Shown piece by piece: positions 7,824 to 16,720 of a stretch of DNA of 64,000 bases; the stretch's first letter is position 1, and every line of letters starts with the position of its first letter. Below the pieces are notes generated by a model, which saw only the letters and a list, made by a program, of their open reading frames with translations, was not told where the DNA came from and did no database searches. The stretch is taken from NCBI RefSeq assembly GCF_041080675.1, contig NZ_CP163520.1, positions 186,001-250,000 on the forward strand. Direction: 5' to 3'. A program made the translations under genes and the position numbers. The stretch comes from Streptomyces sp. cg36 (lineage in GTDB: Bacteria; Actinomycetota; Actinomycetes; Streptomycetales; Streptomycetaceae).

Positions 7824-8957
7824 ATGAACCAACCCCGCCACACGGCCCTGCCCGCGGCCCAGTTGCCGCCCGACGCCAAGCACCCCCTGCACACACCCGC
7901 CGGTCTCGTCGGCGACACGCCCGTCCTGTGGATCGGCCCACCCTTCACCGCCGCCGGGCGCGGCTTCTGGGCCAAGCTCGAAGGCCACAACCCCGGCGGC
8001 ATCAAGGACCGCACCGCCCTGCACATGGTCCGGGCCGCCCGCGAACGCGGGCAGTTGCCGCCCGGCGCCCGCATCATCGAGTCGACCTCCGGCACCCTCG
8101 GCCTCGGTCTCGCCCTGGCGGGTGCCACCTACGGCCACCCCGTCACCGTGGTCACCGACCCCGGCATGGAACCCCTGATGACCGGCCTGCTCACCGCGTA
8201 CGGAGCCGAAGTCGACCTCGTCACCGCGCCCCACCCGGACGGCGGCTGGCAGGAAGCCCGCCGCCGTCGCGTCGCCGAACTCCTGGCCCGGCACACCAAC
8301 TCCTGGTGCCCGGACCAGTACAACAACCCCGACAACACCGCCGCCTACGCCCCGCTCGCCCGCGAACTCCTCGCCCAGCTCGGCCGTATCGACACCCTGG
8401 TCGTCTCCGTCGGCACCGGCGGCCACTCCGCGGGCATCGCCTCCGTCCTGCGCGGCCACTTCCCCCGTCTGCGGGTGGTCGGCGTCGACACCACCGGCTC
8501 CACGATCTTCGGCCAGCCCGCCGGTACCCGCCTCATGCGCGGCCTGGGCTCCAGCATCTACCCGGGCAACGTCGCCTACGACCTGTTCGACGAAGTCCAC
8601 TGGGTCGCCGCCCCCGAGGCCGTGTGGGCGGCCCGCCGCCTGGCCCGCGACCACTACGCGACCGGCGGCTGGAGCGTCGGGGCGGTCGGCCTCGTCGCCC
8701 GCTGGCTGGCCCGCACCCTGCCGCCGGAGGACCGCGTCGTCGCCGTCTTCCCCGACGGACCCCAGCGTTACGTCGGCACGGTCTTCGACGACACCTACTG
8801 CCGCAGCCACGACCTCCTCGGCCATCCACCCGCCGACGCTCCCGACGAGATCGCCGACCCCCGCGAACGCACCGTGACCCGCTGGACCCGCTGCACGCAC
8901 GTCACCGACCCGCTGGCACCCCGCGCCCGCCACAACGCGGCCGGAGCCGCCCGATGA
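7824..8957 (+). CDS. PLP-dependent cysteine synthase-family enzyme
   Basis: This 377-residue fold-type II PLP enzyme has the Schiff-base lysine in [10 protein letters not shown] (Lys61), a substrate loop [13 protein letters not shown], and the phosphate-binding glycine turn [10 protein letters not shown]. Classical O-acetylserine sulfhydrylases carry TSGNTG; here the Asn is replaced (TSGTLG), and the C-terminus is longer than in CysK. That suggests a specialized beta-substituting enzyme such as SbnA-like ones that build diaminopropionate derivatives for metallophores, rather than housekeeping cysteine synthesis. The MFS gene overlaps its stop by four bases (ATGA), so the product may be exported. 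The reaction is inferred. Confidence 0.85.
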   Translation: MNQPRHTALPAAQLPPDAKHPLHTPAGLVGDTPVLWIGPPFTAAGRGFWAKLEGHNPGGIKDRTALHMVRAARERGQLPPGARIIESTSGTLGLGLALAGATYGHPVTVVTDPGMEPLMTGLLTAYGAEVDLVTAPHPDGGWQEARRRRVAELLARHTNSWCPDQYNNPDNTAAYAPLARELLAQLGRIDTLVVSVGTGGHSAGIASVLRGHFPRLRVVGVDTTGSTIFGQPAGTRLMRGLGSSIYPGNVAYDLFDEVHWVAAPEAVWAARRLARDHYATGGWSVGAVGLVARWLARTLPPEDRVVAVFPDGPQRYVGTVFDDTYCRSHDLLGHPPADAPDEIADPRERTVTRWTRCTHVTDPLAPRARHNAAGAAR

Positions 8958-10204
8958 AGCACCTGTGGCAGCAGACCCGCTCCTTCCCGCCCGCCGCACA
9001 GCTGCTGATGGCCAATCAGTTCGCCATCAACCTCGCCTTCTACATGCTGATGCCGTACCTGGCCGCCCACCTCTCCGGCGGGCTCGGCCTGGCCGCCTGG
9101 GCCGTCGGCCTGGTCCTCGGGGTCCGCAACTTCTCCCAGCAGGGGATGTTCCTCATCGGCGGCACGATCGCCGACCGCCTCGGCCACAAGATCCCGATCA
9201 TGGCCGGCTGCCTCCTGCGCACCGTCGGCTTCGCCCTGCTCGGCTGGGTCGACAACCTGCCCGCGCTCATCGTCGCGTCCGCGGCAACCGGCTTCGCCGG
9301 CGCCCTGTTCAACCCCGCGGTCCGCGCCCACCTCGCCGTCGAAGCCGGTGAGCGCCGCGTGGATGCCTTCGCCACCTTCAACGTCTACTACCAGGCCGGC
9401 ATGCTCCTCGGCCCCCTGGTCGGACTCGCCCTGCTGGCGGCGGACTTCCGCCTGGTCTGCACAGTCGCCGCGGCCGTCTTCGCCGCGCTCGCCCTCGTTC
9501 AAGGGCGCGCACTTCCCGGCCACCTCGGCGGCCCGTCCGCCGTCGGCCGGGAAAGCGTCCCCGCCCAGTGGCGAACGGTCGCCGCCAACCGCCCCTTCCT
9601 CCTCTTCTCGGCGGCGATGATCGGCTCGTACGTCCTGTCCTTCCAGGTCTACCTCGCCCTGCCACTCGCGGCGACCGACGCCCTCGGGGCGAACGGCACG
9701 ACAGTGACCAGCGGCCTGTTCGTCATCTCCGCGGCCGTCGCCGTCGTCGGCCAACTACGGCTCACCGGCTGGGCCAAGCAACGCTGGCAGCCCAGCGACG
9801 CCCTGGTGCGCGGGCTGGCGCTGATGGCGCTCGCGTTCGTCCCCCTCGCGCTCAGCCCGCAGGGCTCCTCCACCGCCGTACTGACCGCCCTGATCGTGGC
9901 CGTGGTGCTCCTGGCGGCCGGATCCGCCGTCGTCTACCCCTTCGAGATGGACACCGTCGTCGCGCTGTCCGGCAACCGCCTGGTCGCGACCCACTACGGC
10001 CTCTACAACACCGTCTCCGGCCTCGGCATCACGCTGGGCAACCTCGCCACCGGCGCCCTGTGGGACTTCGCCCGACAGCACGACGCCCAGTGGCTGCCCT
10101 GGGCAGGGCTCACCGCGACCGGGCTCGCCTGCGCGGCCTCGGTCGCCTGCCTCGCCCGCACCGGACGCCTCACCGCGCCACTGCCGCAGCCCGTCGTGGC
10201 GTAG
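8954..10204 (+). CDS. MFS transporter, coupled to the PLP enzyme
   Basis: This 416-residue protein has about twelve hydrophobic helices and the MFS loop 2-3 signature [14 protein letters not shown] (G-x3-D-R-x-G-x-K/R). It lacks a long central soluble domain and resembles drug/metabolite exporters of the 12-helix group. The start codon overlaps the PLP-enzyme stop (ATGA at 8954-8957), implying translational coupling and a shared task: exporting the enzyme's product or importing its substrate. Together with the upstream ArsR sensor, an efflux or metallophore role is plausible. Confidence 0.88.
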   Translation: MKHLWQQTRSFPPAAQLLMANQFAINLAFYMLMPYLAAHLSGGLGLAAWAVGLVLGVRNFSQQGMFLIGGTIADRLGHKIPIMAGCLLRTVGFALLGWVDNLPALIVASAATGFAGALFNPAVRAHLAVEAGERRVDAFATFNVYYQAGMLLGPLVGLALLAADFRLVCTVAAAVFAALALVQGRALPGHLGGPSAVGRESVPAQWRTVAANRPFLLFSAAMIGSYVLSFQVYLALPLAATDALGANGTTVTSGLFVISAAVAVVGQLRLTGWAKQRWQPSDALVRGLALMALAFVPLALSPQGSSTAVLTALIVAVVLLAAGSAVVYPFEMDTVVALSGNRLVATHYGLYNTVSGLGITLGNLATGALWDFARQHDAQWLPWAGLTATGLACAASVACLARTGRLTAPLPQPVVA

Positions 10205-10218
10205 CCGCACCACGGTCA

Positions 10219-10248
10219 GGGGCAGCACCGGGTTCGCGGTGCCGCCCC
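10219..10248. terminator. Bidirectional hairpin between convergent genes
   Basis: GGGGCAGCACCG (10219-10230) pairs with CGGTGCCGCCCC (10237-10248) with one mismatch and a 6-base loop. It lies between the converging MFS and terpene synthase genes and can serve both. Confidence 0.6.
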
Positions 10249-10280
10249 ATGGCCAGGAGGCCGCCAGGTCCCCGTCCCGC

Positions 10281-11282
10281 TCACAGCCCGATCTCGTATC
10301 GCCCCGTCTCGTGCAGCCAGGCCAGGTGCCCGGCGATCTGTTCCTCCAGTCCGCGAACGTACCGGCCGAGGACGGGGACGCGCCGCTGCCGCAGGAGGGA
10401 GGCCAGTCGGACGAAGTCGTCGGTGTGCCGGACCACTTCGGCCGCGGTGAGATCGATGCCCTCCTGGACCGAGCAGCCGCCGTGGTGGGCGAGCACCATG
10501 GGCAGGTTGGCGATGTGGCGGCGGCGGACGTCACGGGGGCACCCCAGGACGTCGTTGGTGAGCCCGATGATCTGGACGGCCAGGTCGGTCAGGTCGCGGA
10601 CCTCGTGATCGAGCAGCAGCGCGGTGGGCATCTCGAAGCCCTGTGCCACCTCGGTCAGGACGAAGTGGTGGTGCAGATGGGCGATCAGATGCCGGATGCG
10701 CCGGTACTCGGCCACGGGCGGAACGACCCCCGCGGCGGCGTAGGCCGCGTCGGCCGCCGCTCCCACGCTGTAGTGCAGCATCCCCTTGCGGATGCGCAGT
10801 ACCTGTTGCGGGGTGGCGATCTGCTCGATACGTGCGAACAGGTCCCGGTACGCCAGCTCGATGGGGCGTCCGCTCACCGGGGCGTGCGGGTTCTCCGCGA
10901 TGCTCTCGCAGGCCAGCAGGTGGGCGGCGAGGGCGGTGGTCCGGCCACCGAGCCCCAGCTCCTCGGTGTAGCGGTCGTCCTGCACGGTGGCCCAGATGCA
11001 GAACCGGGTGGCGGTCAGCACCCGTTCCGTCTCGCCCTCGGGGATCATCCAGGCATAGGTACGGCCGAGTTTGGAGTGGCGCAGATACGCCTCCTCGGCG
11101 TCGCTGCCGATGACACCGAAGTCGCGCAGCCAGGCGAGGGTGCGCTCCTCCAGCTCGTTCGCGTCCGGATGCAGGCGGGCCGGCACGGGAAACGAGATCG
11201 GGGGCACCACCAGCCGAGCGGCGTCGATGTCGTCCGCTGGTGGTGGGGCCGGTGGGGCGGGTTGGCCCTGCCACCAGGTCAC
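10281..11282 (-). CDS. Class I terpene synthase (terpenoid cyclase)
   Basis: This 333-residue protein has the size and all-helical look of bacterial class I terpene cyclases. The aspartate-rich motif is FCIWATVQDDRYTEE (Asp102-Asp103), binding the Mg-diphosphate. The second metal motif should be N-D-x2-S-x3-E; here it reads NDVLGCPRD, giving Asn243, Gly247 and Asp251, with the Ser and Glu positions changed. The usual downstream Arg-Tyr pair appears as GRYEIGL at the C-terminus. GTG 11282 overlaps the TGA of the squalene-synthase-like gene (GTGA), so both are made together. The product skeleton cannot be predicted; the altered NSE triad raises the chance of unusual chemistry. Confidence 0.85.
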   Translation of the reverse strand: MTWWQGQPAPPAPPPADDIDAARLVVPPISFPVPARLHPDANELEERTLAWLRDFGVIGSDAEEAYLRHSKLGRTYAWMIPEGETERVLTATRFCIWATVQDDRYTEELGLGGRTTALAAHLLACESIAENPHAPVSGRPIELAYRDLFARIEQIATPQQVLRIRKGMLHYSVGAAADAAYAAAGVVPPVAEYRRIRHLIAHLHHHFVLTEVAQGFEMPTALLLDHEVRDLTDLAVQIIGLTNDVLGCPRDVRRRHIANLPMVLAHHGGCSVQEGIDLTAAEVVRHTDDFVRLASLLRQRRVPVLGRYVRGLEEQIAGHLAWLHETGRYEIGL

Positions 11283-12064
11283 CGGCCGCCCCCGTCGTCG
11301 GGAGCGGAGCCGCGCGGTGCCGGTGTCCACGACCGGAGGGCCCGGTGGGCGCGGGCCAGCGGTTCCGCGCAGAAGGTGCGGGCGGGGCCGTCGGGCAGCC
11401 CGGCCACATAGGCGTCGGCCAGGACGAGTTCCTGCCGGGCGTAGCGGACCATGTCCGGCTCGCGCCAGCCGTCCGGCCAGAAGTCCACACCCCGCCCGGT
11501 GTCCACCGCCCGGTCGACGAGGATGTTGACGCTCTGCAGCGCCCGCCCGTAAGCCACCCCCAGGGTCCGGCTGCTGGGCGTGCCGTCGTACCACGCCCAC
11601 AGGTCCGACAGCAGCAGCGCCAGAGTCCCCGCCACCGCATACGTGTACCGGTCGAGATCCGGTTCGTCGTGCACGGTGAAGCCGCACTCGGCCCAGCCGG
11701 CCATCCGCTCGGACATCGTGGCGAACGTCTCCCACACCCGGGGCCCGATCTCGGGCGGGGCCAGGCCCGCCCATTCGCCCAGGCGCAACGTCACCTGCGG
11801 CAGCACCGCCTCGCGCCCCGCGAACAGCGCGGCCAGGTCATCGCGGGCGAAGCGCCGTTGCAGCGTCCGGCCGATCCCGCGCAGCAGCACCGCCTTGTCG
11901 GCCCCCGCGAGCCCCGGGTGGTCCTCGATCTCGTCGATCCCCCGCATCAGCAGATAGGCGCACGACACCGCCTCGTTGAGCCGCGCGGGCATGCTGACCA
12001 CGGGTTCGTACCAGGTGGTGCTGTACTCCCGTACCACTCGGTGTGCTTCAGCCAGCGCAACCAT
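11279..12064 (-). CDS. Squalene/phytoene synthase-like enzyme
   Basis: This 261-residue protein has both metal-binding motifs of head-to-head prenyl synthases: DEIED (44-48) and DRAVD (184-188), the latter in LQSVNILVDRAVDTGRGVDFWP. The FWP (195-197) and the YTYAVAGTLALLLSDL segment resemble eukaryotic squalene synthases more than bacterial HpnC/HpnD or CrtB. The N-terminal YSTTWY corresponds to the substrate-site S-x-S-F-like element. The start at 12064 follows CTGGAGG. It is short for the family (often 280-350). It is translationally coupled to the terpene cyclase downstream, so the pair probably makes one terpenoid. Its substrate is inferred to be a prenyl diphosphate. Confidence 0.85.
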   Translation of the reverse strand: MVALAEAHRVVREYSTTWYEPVVSMPARLNEAVSCAYLLMRGIDEIEDHPGLAGADKAVLLRGIGRTLQRRFARDDLAALFAGREAVLPQVTLRLGEWAGLAPPEIGPRVWETFATMSERMAGWAECGFTVHDEPDLDRYTYAVAGTLALLLSDLWAWYDGTPSSRTLGVAYGRALQSVNILVDRAVDTGRGVDFWPDGWREPDMVRYARQELVLADAYVAGLPDGPARTFCAEPLARAHRALRSWTPAPRGSAPDDGGGR

Positions 12065-12224
12065 CCGCGCCTCCAGGCCACCTTCGTGTTCACGGCCGAC
12101 CGCCCGGACCAGCCTCGCGCCCGGCCCGGCCGGGCGCACCCGCGCACGAACCGCGCACCGATGCATCCGCGCGCCCCCATCGCGCCATCAGCCGCTCCAC
12201 GGGCCGACCGGCCCATGGCTCCCG

Positions 12225-12746
12225 TCACCCCGGCAGTGGCCGCACCGACCCCCTGACGCCCAGGTTCTGCCGGGCCTGCTCGATGTACTCCTGCCGCGCG
12301 GTGCGATAGTCGGCATATGCCTGGTCCCAGTCCCCGCCGAAGTCCTGGCCGGGAGTCGCCCGGGCCAGTGCTTCCAGGAGCCACAGGCCCTGGTTCATCC
12401 GCTTCATCGCGGCGATGGTGTGCCGGTCCGCCAGGAGGAGCAGTGCCTCGGACAGGGCGGTGCGGTGGACTTCCGCTTCAGCCAGCCTGTCCAGTACCAC
12501 CGCCGTGGGCTCCAGCGGGTGCGGACCGGCGGTGAGCCCGCGTGCGACCGCGATACGCCGGTACTGGTAGGCGAGATCCTTGACGGCGTGCGCGTATTCG
12601 GCATAGGCCGTCAGGCGCTGCCCGTCCCAGCGCACGGATTGCTCACGCCGCCACTTCGCCCGCTCGTTCAGACTCGTCACCAGAAACGACATGGCGGCAC
12701 CGACGGCGACACCGGCGAGTGGCAGGATCTGACTGGCCATCTCCAT
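12225..12746 (-). CDS. Single-pass membrane protein, unknown function
   Basis: This 173-residue protein begins with one transmembrane helix (ILPLAGVAVGAAMSFLVTSL, residues 7-26). The rest is a cytoplasmic, mostly alpha-helical domain rich in Arg, Glu and Ala with coiled-coil character (LNERAKWRREQSVRWDGQRLTAYAEYAHAV). Such one-helix-plus-coil proteins are widespread in actinobacteria without known function. The start at 12746 follows GGGGG; an in-frame ATG six bases later is possible. The methyltransferase gene lies divergently 250 bases away. Confidence 0.75.
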   Translation of the reverse strand: MEMASQILPLAGVAVGAAMSFLVTSLNERAKWRREQSVRWDGQRLTAYAEYAHAVKDLAYQYRRIAVARGLTAGPHPLEPTAVVLDRLAEAEVHRTALSEALLLLADRHTIAAMKRMNQGLWLLEALARATPGQDFGGDWDQAYADYRTARQEYIEQARQNLGVRGSVRPLPG

Positions 12747-12996
12747 GGATCCCCCGATCGATCGACACCCAACCCGCCATTTTCCCGCGGCGCCCCGGGC
12801 CGAACCAGAGACCGCGCACGGGCAGACGGCACCACCGCGTGGCCGACCGTCCCTCTTGCCGAGGTTCGCCCCGCCGTGCGAGCCTCGGGCGGTTGTCGCG
12901 GGCGGACGTCCGCATCCGCCCGCTCGGCCCACGGGCCCCCAGCCCGTACGCGCACGCCCTGCCTTCACACCCCGCGGTATGTCAGGAGGGACGGAA

Positions 12997-13716
12997 ATGA
13001 GCGACATCCCCGCGCAGCTCCCGCACACCGACTCACCGTTACCCGGCGCCGAGCCGGGCACGTTCTGTCTTCCGGCCGGATATGTGCAGCGCGTTCCACC
13101 CGACTACTTCGTCGACGAGGACGAGGACGGCATCGTGTGGCAGCCCGATGTCTATCCGTACGCCGCCTCCATAGCGCGCACACACGGCTGCGACACCATC
13201 ATCGACATCGGCTGCGGCCGTGCGGAGAAACTGGCCGCGCTCGCCCGCCGGTACCCCGAGTGGCACTACGTCGGCGTCGACTACGGGGCCAACATCCAAT
13301 GGTGCCGGGAACACTGGGAGTTCGGACAGTGGGTGGAGGCCGACCTGGAGAAGGACGTGCGGCCCGTCACCGACGTGGAGGCCGTCAGCGGCTCCGTCAT
13401 CGTCTGCTCCGACGTGCTCGAACACCTGGTGCGGCCGGACATCGCCGCCGCGGCCATCCGTGGGCTCCTGCTCGACGGTGCCGTCAAGGCCGTGTTCTCC
13501 ACTCCTGCCCGTGAGCGCAAAGTCCTGCCGGACCAGGCGGAGTTCCACGGACCGCCGGACAATGTCACGCACGTGCGCGAGTGGGCGAGCGAGGAGTTCC
13601 GCGCCTTCCTCCGCTCCTGCGGCCTGGCGGTCGAGGACTTCTCCTACACGCGCCGCAACGACGCGGACGGCGCGCCGAGCACGCAGCTGATCCTCGCCGA
13701 CGTCCACCGTCGCTGA
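12997..13716 (+). CDS. Class I SAM-dependent methyltransferase
   Basis: This 239-residue protein has the SAM-binding motif I TIIDIGCGRAEKLAAL (68-82), an acidic strand-2 end HYVGVDYG, and a motif IVCSDVLEHLVRPD typical of UbiE/Methyltransf_11-like enzymes. It could methylate a small molecule or sugar; nothing in the sequence shows which. AGGAGG precedes the ATG. The next gene starts on the last base of its stop codon (TGATG), so the methyltransferase and MFS transporter form an operon and may act on one metabolite. Confidence 0.85.
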   Translation: MSDIPAQLPHTDSPLPGAEPGTFCLPAGYVQRVPPDYFVDEDEDGIVWQPDVYPYAASIARTHGCDTIIDIGCGRAEKLAALARRYPEWHYVGVDYGANIQWCREHWEFGQWVEADLEKDVRPVTDVEAVSGSVIVCSDVLEHLVRPDIAAAAIRGLLLDGAVKAVFSTPARERKVLPDQAEFHGPPDNVTHVREWASEEFRAFLRSCGLAVEDFSYTRRNDADGAPSTQLILADVHRR

Positions 13717-14981
13717 TGACCGCCCGGGCGGTCCTGCGCCCGTACGCGGCCCTGCGGACGGTGCCGGGCGGGCCCGGGCTCCTGAGCGCGGGACTGATCG
13801 CACGTCTGGCCCCGGCCATGAACCCGCTGGCCCTGCTGTTCCTCTTCAAGGAGCACACCGGGCACTACACCTTCGGTGCCACGGCCTGCGCCGTCTACGC
13901 CCTGGCCGGAGCCGCGGCCGGTCCACCGCTGGGCCGACTGTGCGACCGACGCCGTCCCGCCCCGGTCCTGTACGCGGCGTGCGCGGTCCACCTGCCCGCC
14001 CTGCTCTCGCTGCTCACCGCGATCGCGTACGGCGCGCCCCGCCCGGTGCTCCTGGTACTGCTCCTGGCCGCCGGCGCCGCCGCTCCGCCCGTGACCGGCG
14101 TGGTGCGCGCGGCCTGGTACCTGCGCACCGACACCCGGTCGGGGCGTGCGGCGCTGCGGCCGTACGCCCTGGCCGCGGAGACCGTGTGCGCGGAGGCCGT
14201 CTTCGTCCTCGGCCCCCTGCTCGTGGCGACGGCCCTGGCCGTGGCCGACGCGACCGCGGCCCTGGTCCTCGGATGCCTGTGCTGCGTGGCCGGTACCTGC
14301 GCACTCGCCCGCAACACCGCGGCCATGCCCGGCCCGTCCCGCCAACCCACCTCCCAGACAAGAAGGTTGGGTCCGCTCCGGCTGTCCGGCTTCGCCACGG
14401 TCCTGTGGTGCACGGCCCTGGTGTCGCTGTCCTTCGGCATCAGCGATGTCGCGCTCCCGGCGGCGGCCCTCCGGCACACCGGGGCACACAGCACCAGTGC
14501 GGCCGGGCTGCTGCTGGCGCTGTGGGCCACCAGCAGTCTGGCCAGCGGTCTCGTCTTCGGCGCCGACCGCCGGCCCGGACGGCGTCTTCGCCGCCCGGGC
14601 CGCCTCATGGTCCTGCTCGCCCTCTGCCTCGCGGCCCTGTCCGCGGCCCCCGGGCTCGTGGCGCTCGCCGTGGGCTCGATGCTGTGCGGACTCCTCACGG
14701 GTCCCGTACTCATCACCTTGAACGCGCTCGTCGCCGACATCGCCCCGGCCGATGTGATCAGCGAGGCTTACGTCTGGGCGTCCAGTGTCACGGTCGTCGT
14801 GTGCGCCCTCGGCACCGCGCTCACCGGACCGGTGGTCGACCGGCCGTACGGCACCACCTGGTCGTTCCTGGCAGCGGGGCTCAGCACAGCGGGGGCGGCT
14901 GCGATCGCCGGGCGAGGCTCCCGTAGCTCCCGGTACGCGACGCACGCCGTCGGCTCGGGGGCCGCGCCCGTTCCGCCGTGA
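13716..14981 (+). CDS. MFS transporter coupled to the methyltransferase
   Basis: This 421-residue protein consists almost wholly of hydrophobic helices with the loop motif GRLCDRRRPAPVLYA after helix 2, the MFS G-x3-D-R-x-G-R/K-R/K region in a degenerate form. It belongs to the 12-helix branch with unusually high Ala and Leu. The ATG overlaps the upstream TGA by one base, so translation is coupled to the methyltransferase. Export of the methylated product is a reasonable guess. Confidence 0.82.
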   Translation: MTARAVLRPYAALRTVPGGPGLLSAGLIARLAPAMNPLALLFLFKEHTGHYTFGATACAVYALAGAAAGPPLGRLCDRRRPAPVLYAACAVHLPALLSLLTAIAYGAPRPVLLVLLLAAGAAAPPVTGVVRAAWYLRTDTRSGRAALRPYALAAETVCAEAVFVLGPLLVATALAVADATAALVLGCLCCVAGTCALARNTAAMPGPSRQPTSQTRRLGPLRLSGFATVLWCTALVSLSFGISDVALPAAALRHTGAHSTSAAGLLLALWATSSLASGLVFGADRRPGRRLRRPGRLMVLLALCLAALSAAPGLVALAVGSMLCGLLTGPVLITLNALVADIAPADVISEAYVWASSVTVVVCALGTALTGPVVDRPYGTTWSFLAAGLSTAGAAAIAGRGSRSSRYATHAVGSGAAPVPP

Positions 14982-15076
14982 GGCCGTTGAGGCTCGCAGA
15001 GTACGGTGATGCCCCGCGCCACGGCGCCGGCGCGTACCGCCTCGTGAACGCGCCGACACCGTCCGGGCGTCCCGGA

Positions 15077-15901
15077 TCAACCGTTGCGGACGATCGCCCT
15101 GTGGATCCAGTCGGCGTAGGCGGGCGCGCTGGAGTAGAGCCCGGGGCCTTCGCTGCAGCGTACGCCCGGGGCGCCGGGGCCCGAGGTGACGCCGATGAGT
15201 TCCCAGCGGCCCTTGCGGTCCCGCTGGATCTGGGGGCCGCCCGAGTCGCCGTTGCACGCCATCGCCCTGGGCACCTGGCTGATCGTGCACAGACGGGTGC
15301 TGTCCGCGTATCCCGGCGCGCACTCGGAGACCGCGCCCCTGCGCGTGTCCAGTTCCTGGAGCCGGTCGGGGAAGACCCATCCGCTGGTGTCGGGCACGTC
15401 GACCGTGGTGCCGAAGCCCAGGAGCCGGGTCGGGGTGCCGGGCCGCCCCGGCGCGTCGGCGATGCGGACGGGCTTCTCGGCGACCGGACGGTTCAGCCGG
15501 ATCAGAGCGACGTCGTTACGGTTGGGGCCGCCGCCTTCGCCGTTCTTGTACCCCGGGTGGGTGACCGTCTTGGCGACGGACCGGACCGTGCCCCCGGAGT
15601 CCTTCCACTCACTGCCGATCCGGACCGTGCCATCCAGCGTGACCAGACTCGGGTCCACGCAATGGGCTGCCGTGAGCACCCACTTCGAGTCGATCAACGA
15701 TCCCCCGCAGACGCCCTTGAAGGTGGGGTCGTCCACCCCCGTCACCGGGACCGAGACCATGAAGGGGTAACTCCGCGTGGAATCCTTGCCGTTGACGATG
15801 GCGTCGGCGCTGCCCGTCATCATCGCGGCACACGCCGCCCCGACCAGGGCCACCGCGGCGGTACGTGCCACCGTGCGACGCGAGGACTTCAAACTGAACA
15901 C
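15077..15901 (-). CDS. Secreted trypsin-like serine protease (S1A)
   Basis: This 274-residue protein has a signal peptide (MFSLKSSRRTVARTAAVALVG...) followed by the mature chymotrypsin-fold N-terminus IVNGKD at 35-40. The catalytic triad is His80 (LTAAHC), Asp130 (NDVALI) and Ser220 (GDSGGP); six cysteines can make disulfides. The residue before IVNG comes directly after an Ala-x-Ala signal-cleavage site, so activation may need no separate propeptide. GTG 15901 was chosen for the GGAG six bases upstream and the signal peptide that starts there. It acts outside the cell, degrading proteins. Confidence 0.9.
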   Translation of the reverse strand: MFSLKSSRRTVARTAAVALVGAACAAMMTGSADAIVNGKDSTRSYPFMVSVPVTGVDDPTFKGVCGGSLIDSKWVLTAAHCVDPSLVTLDGTVRIGSEWKDSGGTVRSVAKTVTHPGYKNGEGGGPNRNDVALIRLNRPVAEKPVRIADAPGRPGTPTRLLGFGTTVDVPDTSGWVFPDRLQELDTRRGAVSECAPGYADSTRLCTISQVPRAMACNGDSGGPQIQRDRKGRWELIGVTSGPGAPGVRCSEGPGLYSSAPAYADWIHRAIVRNG

Positions 15902-16720
15902 TGGTTCTCCGATCGGACGATCATGTCGTGACGTCCTCAGCCTCCGCGATGAAGGGGAACTGATCCATCCGGTATGCCCGCCTGTCCGAAGACCGGCCAG
16001 CGGGCCCGTGCGGGGTGGGGAATACCCCCGTACGCACCTTGCACGCATTGCACAGGGTCCTCGCACGGCACGCGCAGACGATCCACTTCTCGCGGTCTAC
16101 CTTCACCACTGACGGAAAACCGCAGTTCAGCGAAGCCAATGGGCACTGGGCTCCTTCCAGGGAGGAAGGAGGGAAAGCTGCGCGTCACCCAGCCAGTCGA
16201 CACGTCAAGGAATCGGAATGATCAGCAGCACTCAGGACGGAGCAGGACAGTACCCATACACACAGAACAACACCGCGACGGCGGCCAACTCCGGCCAGCA
16301 CCAAGCAACTTCGACAACGACACGTCCCACAACGCCGTGACCACACCGCGGAACGGCGCCCTCCCCGTACTCGTTGGCCAGAACTCGGGGATCTGGCGCT
16401 CCTGATCCCGTCGGGCGGTTCCCTCGGCCGATCCCCTCGGGCCGGGCCACGACGCCAGTGGCAGGCATCGCCGGCTGGAGCCGCCGCGTTGACGACGGGC
16501 CACTGAGTCACATCCCCCACACCGCTTGCTCACCGGCCCGCGCCGACGGCCGCGCACGCGCGCTGCACTGCTCATCGGCAGCCGCCGCCCCCGCGTGGGC
16601 GGCCGAGGCCGACCGAGGGCCGCCCGAGGAATGAGCGATCATAAAATGGTCGCCATGAGCGGTCTCGCCGCGCCACCGGCACAGCCAGCCAGGCAGCGGC
16701 ACTGTGAGCGAGGAAGTGCT
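15902..16720. other. Long intergenic region, AT-richer than surroundings
   Basis: This 819-base region between the protease and an AraC regulator holds no gene with convincing codon bias. It has one possible short ORF (16218-16340) and a small hairpin, CTCCTTCC with GGAAGGAG at 16151-16171. The frame ending at 16405 has a protein-like tail but no credible start. It may hold a decayed gene plus the AraC promoter. Confidence 0.4.
16218..16340 (+). CDS. Possible 40-residue peptide
   Basis: An ATG lies 6-8 bases after AAGGA and opens a 40-codon frame rich in Thr, Gln, Asn and Ala. Codon third positions are only moderately G/C. It has no signal peptide and no recognizable motif. It could be a genuine small protein or a chance frame in a decayed region. 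Confidence 0.2.
   Translation: MISSTQDGAGQYPYTQNNTATAANSGQHQATSTTTRPTTP

Noticed and set aside
16341..16405. Protein-like tail NGALPVLVGQNSGIWRS in the frame ending at 16405
   Set aside because: No start codon with ribosome-binding site and no similarity recognized; possibly a remnant of a decayed gene, too weak to call.
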